Assembly: GCA_029532415.1 (NCBI GenBank)
Contig: JAQOTA010000027.1
Location: forward strand, 558,001 to 622,000
Length of the DNA: 64,000 bases
Direction of reading: 5' to 3'
Source: Marasmius tenuissimus
Lineage: Eukaryota; Basidiomycota; Agaricomycetes; Agaricales; Marasmiaceae
Position numbers and translations under genes: made by a program. A model generated the notes under the pieces. The model had not been told where the DNA came from and ran no database searches. It saw only the letters and a list, made by a program, of their open reading frames with translations. This document shows positions 26,167-38,149 of this stretch, piece by piece. Each line of letters starts with the position of its first letter. Within the stretch, counting starts at the first letter, position 1.

Positions 26167-29100
26167 CTAGTGAAATGTTAACCCTAAAGATTGCCTGAAC
26201 AATTCGAACTTTGTTCTGCCAAGATTCTTCGTAAGAAGATCAGCAGGTTGTTTGGCAGTTTCAACGAAATAGATTTGAGTCTTTCCGTGTTCCACTGCTT
26301 CCCTGATGAAGTGGTATCGATTGTCGATGTGTTTTGTTCTTTTATCAGTAGCTTCATTGCTGCTGAGAAAGATAGCACCTTGATTGTCGCTAACACATGG
26401 AACTGATCGAATAGGGAAGTTCAATTCGCTCATTAATGATTTCATCCAACAAGCCTGACGTGTACAGTCAGATAGAGCCATATACTCTGCTTCTGTGGAT
26501 GATAATGCAACCGTTTTCTGTTTCTGAGAGACCCAGCAAACTGGTGCATTGGCAAGCTTTACGATATATCCAGTCTGTGATCGACGATCATCTTTATCAG
26601 TTGCCCAATCAGAGTCAGCAAAGGCAAGTAGTCCTTGGTTAGATCTACCATCGTAAATAAGTTCATACTTTGCAGTGTGAACGAGGTATTTCACGATGTA
26701 AAGTGCCTTCTGGAGGTGTTCCTGATTAGGATTAGCTCCATATTGTGACATCTTGATTACAGCAAAGGATATGTCTGGTCTCGTTCCGAGAGCCAAATAA
26801 AGTAATGATCCGATAACCGATTGGAATCTATGCCTAATCTCGGGATTAACCTCCCCTTGGTTTTGGGTTGGGTTATAGCCTTCTGGCAAAGGCGTATATG
26901 CCGTCTTGGCGTTCAGAACTCCGAATTTACGAATTATCTTTTCAAGATAGTCTCGCTGATCAAGGATCAGTCTGCGATTCTTCCGATCTCGAGTAATTCG
27001 CATTCGCAGAAATTCTGTTGGCTCGCCTAGATCTCGGCATTCCCAGATTTTCATGAATTCGCTTTTTAGTCTATTGACAAGGTTGCGATCAGGACCCATG
27101 AATAAAGCATCGTCGACATAGACGACGGCAATGACCATATTGCCATTCTTGTTGAAGACATATACGCCAGCATCGGATAAGCATCGTTTGAATCCCAGAC
27201 GTTTCATGGATTCAGTACATTGACGCCACCAGGCACGAGAAGCCTGTTTTAATCCGTACAATGCTTTGCGTAACCTCCAAACCTTGCTGGAGTCCGTAAC
27301 GAAGCCTTCAGGTTGTTCCATGTAAATCTCCTCATCTAAGGCACCATAAAGAAATGCTGTTTTAACGTCTAGCGCAGAGATCTCCCAATCTTCAAGCGCT
27401 GCTAGTGCCAATAGAAGTCGTACGGTTTTGAATCGTACAACAGGAGAGAACAACTCGTTATAGTCTATCCCTTGTTTCTGCGAAAATCCTTTCGCAACAA
27501 GTCTTGCCTTTTTACGGCCATCAGACTTGATGTCAAATACCCAGCGGGATTTCACCGCTTTTCGGCCTTTGGGTAGTGTGACCACATCAAAGACGTTTCT
27601 ATCTTTGAGTGATTGTAATTCCAGTCTGCATGCTGCTTCCCAAGATGGTTTTTCATCTTTAGGACGCTTCTGGACTTGTTTGTATGTCCATTCACGAACG
27701 TTATCATAACTACTGGCTTGAAGACCATATAGTTGATAACCGTTATTCAGCAAGTAAACCAAGTAATTTTCTCCCCCTTGCTGAGCAAGATCGCTCATAT
27801 CGTCATCCGTGTCCATAGGAGCGGCTGGATCAGGAACCCTATTTGGTATTGTTTCAGGTTCGTTTGTCGGATTAATTTGACTCTGCCAGCGTGCTTGAGA
27901 ATCGATATCACGTTCGATCTCAACAGGATGTCGATTTCCGTAAACATTAAACGGACGGTTAGGAGTTATTCTATTTCTCGGAGGGTTTCTTCTGGCAGCT
28001 GTTGGTGGAGGAGCTCGTAAGTTCTCCCACTCATCATAGTCAGCTTGGCGAAATCCAAATGGATTCGTCTGTCCAGAAGAACCAGCAGACCGTGGATCCG
28101 GACCATACTGATTAGGATTGTGATCGGAGCCTTTCGGTGATCCGAATCCATCAGTATTTGGATGATTGCCGTTGTGCACATCATCGTTTTTATCATCCGG
28201 GATAGGATCCAAGGGAGGATCTCCCCCAGGCTGATGATCGTCATCATCTAATCCTGGTGGAGGTGGAGGATTGAAGAAATCATCATCATTGTGATGATCT
28301 TCATGGCCATCATATGGGTACGTTGGAAAGGGTATAGACCGGACAGGTTTGTCGGTTTTATCAAACTCTATGGATCCGGGCACTTCTTTCTGACATTTAG
28401 GAAACCAGTTCTCATCGAAAACTGCTTGTGGAGTAATGTATACAGAATTGTTGGTTGTTCGAAAGAATCGATAAGCTTTTGATCCGCTCTCGTAACCAAT
28501 GAAGATCATTGCTTCGGAGTGCGGAGCAAGCTTATTTTTACGTTTTGGTATGTATGCATATGCGCCACAACCGAACGTCCTGAAGTATGAAACATCAGGC
28601 TTCTTATTCTCGAACAATTCAACTGGAGTTCTGTATTTCCTTGAACGAATAGGAGTTCTATTGTAGATATGGACGGCTGTGGAAATTGCAAATTCCCACC
28701 AGTTTTCAGGCGCACAAGCCTGAAAGCGCATGACTTCAGATTTTTCTCGTAGTGTACGATTAAATCTTTCTGCTCGTCCATTCTGTTCATGCACGTTGGG
28801 AGAACCTCTTTGTGGAAATATTCCTAGAGAGTTATACCAGTCCCTGTTCATTTGAAAAGAATTCTCCCCCTCGATCGAAATGCACACTTTTGACCTTTTT
28901 ATTAGTCTGGCGCTCTACAAGAGCTAGCCAATTGCGCAATTTCTGATCTGTATCGCTCTTTTTACGAATTGGATATACCCATCCAAATGATGTTGCATCA
29001 TCGAATAAGGTTAATGCATATTCGTTTTGGTAGTAAGAGCGAGTTGGATATTCTATCAAATCACCGTGCACGAGCTCAAGAGGCTCCTTAGCTCGTTTAG

Positions 29101-32100
29101 AAGATAAAGGGTACGATTTGGCAACCATTTTGCCTTTGGCGCAGCCTCGGCATGGTTTCGTTTCTCCCTTCGAAGTAACCAACTTCGTTGGAAGCCCTTT
29201 AACATTATCCATTAATTTTCCTAAGACTCTGGGATCACAGTGTCCCATACGTCTGTGCCATAATTCAGAAGTATTGAAAGATACAACAGATGTGAAGGAA
29301 GTTTCTCCCACAAGAACCTTCGCGTTCATCCATCGTAAAGGATCATCTTTATGGCTTGGGTAAAAGCTCATTAAAAGAGAATCATCTTTCTTGCTCCGGA
29401 TCGAAGTCTCTGGAGAGTCCAGTATAGTATAGTAACCTATACTCCGGAACTTCCCACTAGAGATTAAACGATGTGGGCTGTCGGGATTATACATCACTGG
29501 GTATAACTTTGTGACTTGCGTCACTCCTGCGCTATTGGTATGTCGGATGAGGACAGTACCATAGCCTACTATTTGCACATTTGCTTTATCACCCGCTGAT
29601 GTAGTAAGACCAATTGGCATTTCTAAAGTCTGATAGTCTGAGAAATCCGTTTTATACGGAGTCATATGCACTGATGCCCCACTATCAAGTAGCCAGGCAT
29701 TTTGCGTATTTCTCACTTCACAATCACTCGAAAATGCAGCAGAAAACGACTTGTATTTCGTCGTTGCATATACAGAAGTAATACTACATTTCCTTGGTAC
29801 TGAGTCCCTTAGGATATGATAGTTCTGCATCGAGGATTTAGTGAAAGTTTGACTATTAGAACTTTGAAAAACTTGCCAGTCTCCACGATCGTTGCTTTCA
29901 GCCCAATCGTAATCAACTCCTTCAAGGCCATCTCCATAGTCACCATCATCAAAGTACCGTTCATGTTGCTGAAGCGGTTCTTGATTCTGACTTTGTTGGA
30001 GTCCTTGACGAACAAGAAGCTCTCGTCTTGTTCTGAGTTCTTGTTCATAACGTTGATTAGCGGCTTCTTCAACTTCTATCCAAGCTTCCAATTGGCGTTT
30101 GTATTGGTGCCATTGAACGAATCTCGCTTCTTGGTATGGCTGATTGTTATTAACAACCAAAGTAATATTGCCAATACTCGTGCCATCAGCAACGTGTAAG
30201 GGCGGTCCATTGGTCCTTAGTCCAATTACTGCAGGTCCGTAATTCTCGAATTGAGAGTTGCGGGGATCACTTGGAGATGTAACCCAGGGGTCAACCTCGG
30301 GTTGTTCATCTACCGGACTAAGTCTTTCCGGTTGATCTGGTGGAGCAGTGGTTGGGCGAGAAGGAACGTCAATGTAATCCTCCTCTAAGGATTGTACGCC
30401 ATAAAAAGATTCGGGAGAGCTTGGAGGTGTGTGAACGATTTGGTCCTGCCATTGTCGTACTCTAGGTGGTGTAGTTGCGGGGCGATTTATGTATTCATGG
30501 GTAGTAGGGACTGGAGATTTGGAACGATTAAGTGACTCGGCTAATTCCATGAAATCTCCAGGGTATGTTCTTGGTCGTTCATCGAATCGACCACCCTCGA
30601 GTTCTCTTCGAGGAATATCAGCCTGAGTCATGGGAACAGACATTCTAATGTTGTTCATCCATTTGTACAAGTGCGTATGCCAATTATGAACATCTGGAAG
30701 ATTAAGGTGAGGGATAAAGCGAATCCATCGCCTATTAAACCCTGGTTGTCTCCATTGAGATGTTCTAAATTGACTCGCTCTTATGTCTGTCGTTCCAAAT
30801 AACCATTTTCCTTCAAGACCAAGCTTGACTAACAAATGCCAGAAGATAGGATTCATCACTTGTATAGGAAGTGTGACATTCCTTCTGTTGACTCGAAAAG
30901 CTTCATCCACCGCAGTTGAACAAGGGTTTTTCACTCGTTGAACAAAATCTTCAACGGTGCTGATCCAATTTTTGTTATTGATTTCAGCTATAACCGTCGA
31001 TAGGTGTTGAAGGTTCCATGTTTGGTATTCGTAGTGAATCGTGAACTTGGTATCTTCTACAGTTTCCACATGTAATATCCTTTGTTGTATGCGTAGTTCA
31101 TGAAGGGCTTGACGAGGTGTCATATTATGCACCGCATCCCTTCTAATAGCATACATAACGACATAATATTTGGTCCTGATCAGAACCCAGATCCAAAGAT
31201 TATGATCTGGTGTGTTGCGTATTAATTTATAACGCATTCTGATCATGGATTCTTGTAATGCTATGTCGTTAGTCATTTGATCTCCGAAGTCTCGAAAATC
31301 ATCGACAACAGGAATTGGGAGTTTAATCCCATTTATTATATGTGGTCTATTATTCCTAAGGTTAACACGTCGCATCATGTTATCATGTTGTTCTTTGTAT
31401 TCTTGTAAGAATCGCCATTCAACTTTTCTATTGATGAGAGGTGGCTTTGTGATGTCATCTCCATCTTGAGAATAGTTTTCTGGTCTGAACAAATGAACAA
31501 GATCGGCGTGGTTCCTTGGAAACATAGAATCTGCCCATGGTCCATAATCGTCAGGAGGTGTTGAAACAGTTACACGCATGTCTTCTTGTGTGGGTGGCGC
31601 CGCTTCGAGATTCTCACCTTGGTCAACTTCGTCCGCAGGCGAAGTATGATTAGGTGTCGCCTCTCGTCGTGGCATTGTGAAGATAATTTCTTCATTACTA
31701 TGCGCGCCATAAGAGTATGCAGAACATGTATGACTATCATTTGATGAATGATCAGATGAAGAGTCACTATCAGGTTCCGTTGGAGTATCAGAGATGTACA
31801 CCAAAGATGGTATCTCGTCTCCATCGCTGTCTATGTTTGAATTGGAAATAGTAGCCGAAGCGATAGCTTCTTCTACTTGTCGAACCTGTTCATCTAGTTG
31901 AACAGTTCGTCTATTGTTCCATTCTTGTACAGAAATGTGTCGTACAGGACGACCTTCTCTGTCAGCAGCGATTCTCTCCTCTAGGCGTGCCTGTTGAAGA
32001 TCATACGTGTTTTGGAATGGGTTTGGTGCAGATGTGCTACCAGTGGGGTAGTGGTAGGACATATGAACGTTTACTGGCCCAGCCATTTCGCGTTCAAAAA

Positions 32101-33244
32101 CTGAGCTAATTTGCTCGTTTACTGCATTAATTCGATTCTGGTATTCGGAAGGTTTCTCAGAAGGTTCAAGTACCGCAGTGTGCGATTGTTGCCCCCCTTT
32201 TTGAGTATCCTTCTTTTTTCCTTTGCCTTTTCCTTTGCCCTTTCCTCCTTTCTTCTTCCCTTTCTTGGAAGAAGATCCACCTTGGTTCTGATTATTCTGG
32301 TTCTGGTTGTTTTTATTATTCTTCTTCTTTTGATTCGCAGAAGTACCAGAACGAGACTGATCAGACCATTTCGGAGGAGAGTTAAATCTATTAACACCAG
32401 AAATCTTGGCGTTATGGGCAGTATAGGCAGCAGGACCAGAATGAATCCCATTCCTTCTATTCCATTCATTCGTAATTGCAGCAATCAAATCGGTAGGTTT
32501 AAGTTCTTCTTTCTTCATACGGGATACTTGCTGCTTGAAAAGCTGCCAGCGCTTTTCATTAAGCTTTGCTGTGATCATAAGACATAGCAAGTCGTCCGAA
32601 ATTTCTACTCCATGATCCTTAAGTTGGTCCCGAACAGTCAACATATAACTGATTCCAGGGACTGGATTAAGGTGTTCAGGAAGTTGGACGTTATGCAAGT
32701 CCGTATATAGATTCATCATCTTTGAAGAAGATTGAACCCCAAACGTAGATTTGAGCTTAGATAAGGTTGAGATTACCGAAGTTTTATCAACATGCGCGTC
32801 GTGAGCACGACGAGTTCGCATTTTGATAATTCCAATTACTTTGTTACGCCTAGAAGTCCACTCGGCTAGAGCGGTAGCTTCTCCTGAAGTAGCAGGGGAA
32901 GACGTTTCAGGCGCTTCTTCATCCAAGGCCTGAGGTATGCCTTGGGTAAAGAGGTAACCTTCAAGTAATCGAAACCAATCTTCGAAGTTCGAACCATCAT
33001 CTAGCAAAACTGGAATGATACTGATTCCTCCTGATCCAGCAGGAAAGTTGCTGTCCGCAACCTGAGAGTACAACCGTTCCGTATCGTAGTTATAAACTTC
33101 TACAGAATTTTCTACTTCTGTTCCTAGAGTATATCCCGGCGTATTGCGAACAAACGTCGTTGGGGGATTACTGCTTGGGGAATGAGAAGCAGACCTAGAT
33201 CCTGATTGAGACATATTGAGGTCTGCCAAAAGTCCCGTGAGCAT
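26167..33244 (-). pseudogene. copia Gag-Pol polyprotein gene, copy 2, one frameshift
   Basis: The first open frame runs from the ATG at 33244 to about 28832 and the second from about 28887 to the stop at 26167. They are separated by a 2-nt deletion in the integrase core just after FDRGGEFF, relative to copy 1. A Gag-like region comes first (roughly residues 60-290). A basic Lys/Gly/Asn/Gln-rich tract follows (about 300-360), apparently in place of a CCHC knuckle. Some 800 residues of Pro/Ser/acid-rich sequence of unknown role then precede the protease motif DSGASVHM. Integrase, RT (VYVDDALFMG) and RNase H (SDWA, STEAEYMAL) follow. Total coding length is about 2370 codons, long for copia. The element probably makes one polyprotein, since no programmed frameshift site separates gag from pol. 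Confidence 0.93.
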
Positions 33245-34264
33245 ACTCTTCAAATATAGAAGGGTGGAGCCAAGAGAGTGTCAATCGACGAAGGCTTCTA
33301 AGAAGCACCCATAAATAAATAGGGTTCGATGCACACCGAGAAATGCTCCAAAAGGTCTAGGACTTTTAACAGGCTGTATGCGTCAAGCAGATCATGGGGT
33401 GTACCGCGTGCAGGTAGTGCAGGGGAGTTAATCTGGTTACGAAGCCCTGCCCAATTGCTAGGGTCTTACAACGTTCCCAGTGTGTATCGGTGTCTGGTGT
33501 CCCATCGTGCTATCTGGTCTCAATCCCAGACTAGCAAAAGTATGAGTGATCAGCTCATACTGCCCGAATGACCCATAGAAAGTTATTATTAAACCTAGTC
33601 ATCCATATGAATTGAGTTCATGCACCCTCTGCCTTAGGCATATCGGTGACCAGAAAGCAATCATAGGTGAGTTAGAGTTTAACAATAGCGTGGAAGAGAG
33701 GGGTCATCGGAAGGGGAGTCCCTGTACATACTAAAATGGCCATAAGATACCGTAAAACTGTATAGTATCAAAACCTAGTTGTAAGGAGATCAAATCTCCC
33801 AGCATGCATGTCATGCCCGGTCTTTCAACCGTCAGGAATCATGGCGAGTTGGTTTATAAGCACAACCCCATAGACCCCTAAACGATGCCTCATGGTGAGG
33901 ATCATCGCCAACCATTGGTTTTCATCGGCATTAGGCAGTGATAATATAAGATCAAAGCCCAATCCGGGTTATCAGCAGGGAGACAGAGCCGCATTAGCGG
34001 ATAGGTCTATGCCGAAGAAGATGAAGCCGAAACAGTATGTACATGCGTTCGTGCAACATGCAACAGTACAGGGACATAGTGGATAGGTGAAAGGGAACTA
34101 ACAACCCTTGACCTTGACACCAGACGGTGACAAGCCCGACATCGCTAGAGACTTCCATAACCCATGTAGGTTACAGGTCGTCCGCTAGGATGGTGGCGAC
34201 ACACGGGAGCTAGGCTACTCCGATCATAACATCGACCTGACCACCGCTTGCGGGGCCCATAACC
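33245..34264 (-). other. Untranslated leader of copia copy 2
   Basis: About 1 kb between the 5' LTR and the Gag ATG. It has no long open frame. It starts with the primer-binding site and probably carries the packaging signal by analogy with other LTR elements; no specific structure was identified. Confidence 0.6.
34247..34264 (-). other. Primer-binding site, half initiator-tRNA-Met type
   Basis: Directly downstream of the 5' LTR the minus strand reads GGTTATGGGCCCCGCAAG. This is complementary to the D-arm/anticodon region of an initiator tRNA-Met (GGGGCCCAUAACC, holding the CAU anticodon), not to a tRNA 3' end. Drosophila copia and Ty5 prime from such a half tRNA. The exact host tRNA is not in the window. 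Confidence 0.75.
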
Positions 34265-34783
34265 TGATGAGCCAGCATAGTTAAAGTGCACAGTGGGTAT
34301 AACGAAGTAAACCTCACATGGGTAATACACAGAGTGTTCTTGTAGTCTTGGGATGCTTGTGAAGAGGTGATAATCGAGTAGATTGTCCTAAGGCTTAAGG
34401 CCTTTCGTCCAGTCTTTTATACATAAGTTTCTGGTACATGTAATGAGTATTACACTAACTGAAACTACTACTAGAAGTAGGTATTCGGCCCTAAAGGCGT
34501 AAAAGACATTAGTACTGTGTAAGTACTTCTACCATGAATGGTAGTATGCTTGGTGAGCATAGTCGTGTTTGCCTCATGTATTGGAGGCTCTACTTATGCT
34601 ATTGGATAGTGACTGTCTATAGTGTCATTTATGATGAAACTACTAGATACGTAGTGAGATACGTAGACAGAGATGTAGTACTTGCATGAGGACGCAAGTG
34701 TTCTAGAGGCGTAGCTCTATAAATAGTGTGACGCGTAAACAACACGTCAACAGTGTATCACATGATATCCATCACGTTCAACA
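34265..34783 (-). repeat. 5' LTR of copia copy 2
   Basis: 519 bp, identical by eye to the LTR at 25613-26131, with TG...CA ends. ATTTT follows at 34784-34788, matching the left flank. Confidence 0.96.
34414..34421 (-). promoter_or_regulatory. TATA box of copia 5' LTR
   Basis: TATAAAAG on the minus strand, conserved in all three LTRs of the window. If functional, transcription would start about 30 bp further on, leaving U3 as the first two thirds of the LTR. Confidence 0.55.
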
Positions 34784-34842
34784 ATTTTGACGCGCATCAG
34801 TCGTGTATCGCGTTTGACGGTGAAAGTTGGAATGCTCAATGA

Positions 34843-37259
34843 TTTTTTTTTTTTTTTTTTTTTTGGAGTAGCGTTTTGTAGGCCTCGCAGCTTCCGTTTC
34901 GGTACTGTGAGTTGGCCATCGCTGTTGTCGTAGGTTGTTATGACTACTTTATTTCCATTTGAGCTTATTGTCCTGTCATCCAGAAGTCTGAATCCGATCC
35001 GTTTATTGCCTGTTCCCGTTTTTAACAGTCTCCCCGGGGAAATGCTTTACGCACGCAGTGTGGGACTCGAGAGCGTCGTTTCTTCCTTCTAGAGGAGATC
35101 GCGGTCGTGAGTTTCACTTGCATTTTGCATCGGTACGGGTGATCTGTCTCTTGTGAGTGTTCCTCTATGTCTTTCCCTCGTACCTGTTCGACGTTTCCTG
35201 TCCGTCTCTATACCCACTAAAACCCCGTTTTTGGTCATCCAGTCCGGATCCAGTTGCTCTTTGTTTCTCAGGATCTTTTCCCATGTGGTCTTCACGAGCT
35301 CCACGTTTAGGGCTTTTCTCTCGAATCTCTTGTTCGTTAGCCGTCTGTCTAGGTTCATTCTCTCGTTCAACATTCTTTCCCATCTGGCGACTATTTCTGT
35401 CTCGGTGAAGGGTTCGTTTTCGTTTTTTATGACGCGTTCGCATCTCATCCTCCAGATTAGGTATGCTGATTCGACGATTAGGATTTTCCAGAGTCTCGCG
35501 TCTCCTTTGAGTTCTTTCCCGGATTCCGCATCTTTGATTTTGGCGACGCCCGCTCCGATTATTGTTCCTATGCCGGGTCTCATCCAAGGTATCGATTCTA
35601 CCTTTCCCCATAGGTTTTCTACTGATCTCCATATTGTGTCTTGTCCGGGGCTTTCGCACTCTGTCAGTATGTGCTGTAGTGTTTCTAACCTTCCATTACA
35701 GTCTTTGCAGTATGCTCTTTCCTTGAGATCGTACGGGAATGTGTCCCTCAGCCAATGTGTTCCGACCATATATGCGTCGTGCGCTGCCAACCATAGGAAT
35801 TGTCTCGACTTTCTCATGAAGTCTTTCGATCTCATCGTTTTCCAGATTTTCGCTTCAGTCGGGGTTTCTCCGAAAACTTCTTCCGTCTGTGCCTTCGCTA
35901 GTTCTATCATCGCTTTGGTGCGTTCTCTTTCCTTTCTCCTTTTCGCTTTGATCTCTTTGACTGCTTTATATGCTTTGCTTTGTGATAGTCCAATGAGTTT
36001 CATTCCGGATAGCTGTAGGCTTTTGTCTTGCGCGTATATGATTGTGGTGGGTTCTTGTTCCAGGGTTCTGTCGGCTGCTTTTCTCGCTTTTGTTAACATC
36101 TCTGCGTTTTTCATCTTTGATTTCGGGAGCAGGAATTTGGTTTCCGTCTGTCTTTTTCGTAGGGCCATGATAGTTCCTTTTATATGCGGTTTCTCTTCCA
36201 TGTCCGTGAAGTCGTTGTCCTCTAGGTTTCTTAGTTTGTTTGTTAGAATTTCGATCGTGTTTGGGGATATTCCTTCGATCTCTAGGTCTTTGTTTTCTCC
36301 GACTTCTTCTGCTGCTTTCGTTATCATTATGAGCTCTCCCGCCCTTCTTGTTTGTGTTGTTTTGTTCCTTGGAAGTTTGATTCTTATTTCACGGCCGTTT
36401 TCTTTGTGGTATACTGCTGCCGCGCATACCTCTGCGTTTTCTTTTCCAGTATTTGATATTCTCGTGGCTATCGTGATTCGTTCGGCGTTTAGACTTGACA
36501 TAATTTTTTCTTCGCTCGTCCTGATATTGATTTTTGGGATTTCGTTGCTTATTTTGCCTTCCGTGAAGATTCGGAATGTTTCTCCTGGATCTCTTGCCGT
36601 TACCAGGTTTTTTTCGAAGTTTATCCAGTTTTCATCTGTGCGTCCGGGTCTGAGGTCTTTGTTTTTGTCTTCGAAGTCGTCAGGTAGCGTTTCCCTCGGG
36701 TCCCACTTCGGTGGTAGCGTGTCCAGTAGCTCTTTCGCTCTTGTTATGCATCCGTTGGGTGCGATGCAGCCATGGTTCCTCCACATTTTCTCGCATTCTT
36801 CGCATCCGCAGTCATCTCTTTTTCTGTGCTCTTTGTTAAGGCTTATCTCTGCGATGTCTAGGGCATCTCCTGCGGATCGGACGTTGTGGTCGTTCCTTAG
36901 GCAGTGGCTTGCTTGTGAGTTTGCTATCAGTCTTATTCTTTTTTCGGCTTCTCCGTGGTACCATATTGGTATGTCTCGGATTGTTTCTCGGTTGAATGAG
37001 ATGCCTTCCATCCTTGCTCCGTATTTTTGTGCCGTCTTCGTCATTTTCTTCAGTTCTGGTGATAAGTTCGTTCCTTTCCCTATCTTTGGTGTCCACGATT
37101 GTTGTAAGTGATTTAATCGCACCTCTCTGTGTATTCCCTTCTCCTTCGATGTTATGTTTCTCGCGTATAGTGCGTCCGCAATTTTGGCCCACAGTCGTCT
37201 TTTCGGGCCTGATTCTAGGTATTCTTTAAGCCATATTATCTCTATGGCTTCGTTTCGTG
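34843..37259 (-). mobile_element. 5'-truncated non-LTR retrotransposon (LINE)
   Basis: The element ends in a pure 22-nt poly(A) (22 T on the plus strand at 34843-34864). A perfect 15-bp target duplication, TGGAATGCTCAATGA, flanks it at 34828-34842 and 37260-37274. These are hallmarks of target-primed reverse transcription. Only the 3' third of a LINE is present: RNase H-like and zinc-finger regions plus a 3' UTR of about 220 bp; the endonuclease and RT are missing. The perfect duplication and uninterrupted tail suggest a young insertion. Only 39 bp separate the two target duplications of this LINE and the copia element. Confidence 0.92.
35089..37259 (-). pseudogene. C-terminal part of LINE polyprotein (RNase H-like and zf-RVT-like region)
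   Basis: About 720 codons open to the stop at 35089. The frame continues through the target duplication into flanking DNA to an ATG at 37410, but those first ~50 codons are not LINE sequence. Visible parts: a Cys cluster (DCGCEECEKMW), a stretch matching the RNase H fold of fungal LINEs (AAVYHKENGREIRIKLP ... RAGELIMITKA), and a zinc-finger-like end (FLWLAAHDAYMVGTHWLRD ... YCKDCNGRLETLQHILTEC) as found after RT in many basidiomycete LINEs. The usual catalytic Asp residues of RNase H are not evident (ATRIS where TDGS is expected, EGIS where a SDS-type block is expected). This truncated copy cannot transpose by itself. Confidence 0.8.
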
Positions 37260-37346
37260 TGGAATGCTCAATGAGCGAGCTTGACGGGTGCTTTCTTGAA
37301 AAGGAAATGCCGCGCCAGAGTCTGTCTAGACGCCCACTGTCCATTA

Positions 37347-37520
37347 GGCGCTCACTCACGTTCAGCCACAATCGGACTGAAACAACGCCATATTGGGGGT
37401 CCACATCCAAGTATATCAGGCTCTTGATAGCTCAGCGGTATATGTAGCGTATGTAAGTTAGACAGGTATGTAAATAAGAGGGGCTGGAGGCAGCAAGTTC
37501 GAGCCGGGCCCCTCTTTTGT
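37347..37520 (+). repeat. tRNA-like (Pol III box) repeat, copy 1
   Basis: Shares about 170 bp with 54861-55028 (opposite strand), including CACAATCGGACTGAA and CTCTTGATAGC. It carries an A-box-like TAGCTCAGCGG (37428-37438) and a B-box-like AGTTCGAGCCG (37496-37506), then a short GC hairpin and TTTT, a Pol III terminator. No proper cloverleaf forms, so it is not a tRNA gene. A tRNA-derived SINE is the likeliest class, although the homologous DNA extends about 80 bp upstream of the A box. Confidence 0.6.
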
Positions 37521-38149
37521 CATTTTCTTCGATGCGGTTTAGTTCTGTGGCCTACCATAGTACGAGTACGCCCACTTTTTTTACTTTATCTATTCAAGAT
37601 ACTTTCGTTCCAACTGATTTTCCTCCCTTCTTTAGTCGTGGCCTACATGAGCACCTTCCAAATTGACACCAGCATAATCTTCAACTCCAAGACTCGGCCT
37701 GGCACAACGTCTTAACGTTCGCACTGAACACCAGTTAGACCGGCAAGCCCTTAAGACCTTGTCCAAACTCGTTGCTCCCTGGACCTGTCAAAGTCTTGAG
37801 TCAGAGCCTACGGAAAGATTGCATTACACGGACGCATGCCCCCTGTGGTTTGCCAGTTGAATTCTTGGCTGCTTAACTTTACGAGCCTATAACCGATCCA
37901 CCAGGAGACTAGGCTACTCAAATGCTTCAACTAGATGAATTATCGGCAAATCGTCACAATAATAATCGAAACCTCAGATTTGCCTCAGATACAGACATAG
38001 ATAATTTACAGACGACAGGAAGAAAGGGCAATCGGGAGACGCCCGAAGTTTCGGCCTATTTTCTGTTGAACTTTCCCCCAAACCATATCCGACCGAACCA
38101 ATGGAGAGCTCCTTTCGAAGATAAATAACGTGAGCTATACCGTAGCTTT
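37521..38149. other. Intergenic, nothing recognised
   Basis: About 630 bp between the tRNA-like repeat and the 3' end of the DUF6534 gene. No frame or repeat recognised. Confidence 0.5.

Larger units (their letters stand above)
25613..34783 (-). mobile_element. Full-length Ty1/copia LTR retrotransposon, copy 2 (9171 bp)
   Basis: A complete element with 519-bp LTRs at both ends, a primer-binding site, a leader of about 1 kb, a Gag-Pol reading frame and a polypurine tract. The flanking target duplication is ATTTT (25608-25612 and 34784-34788), and the LTR ends are TG...CA. Read side by side, the two LTRs show no difference over 519 bp, which points to a very recent insertion. The only obvious coding defect is a 2-nt deletion near 28860. 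Copy 1 is intact at that point, so the family may still have active members. Confidence 0.97.

Noticed and set aside
35153..37111. 652-codon open frame on the plus strand
   Set aside because: It is antisense to the LINE frame, Ser/Phe/Leu-rich, and has no domain; a shadow of the coding strand's codon bias.
37420..37520. Possible tRNA gene with A and B boxes
   Set aside because: The acceptor and T stems do not pair into a cloverleaf and the boxes recur in a diverged repeat, so it is a tRNA-like repeat, not a gene.
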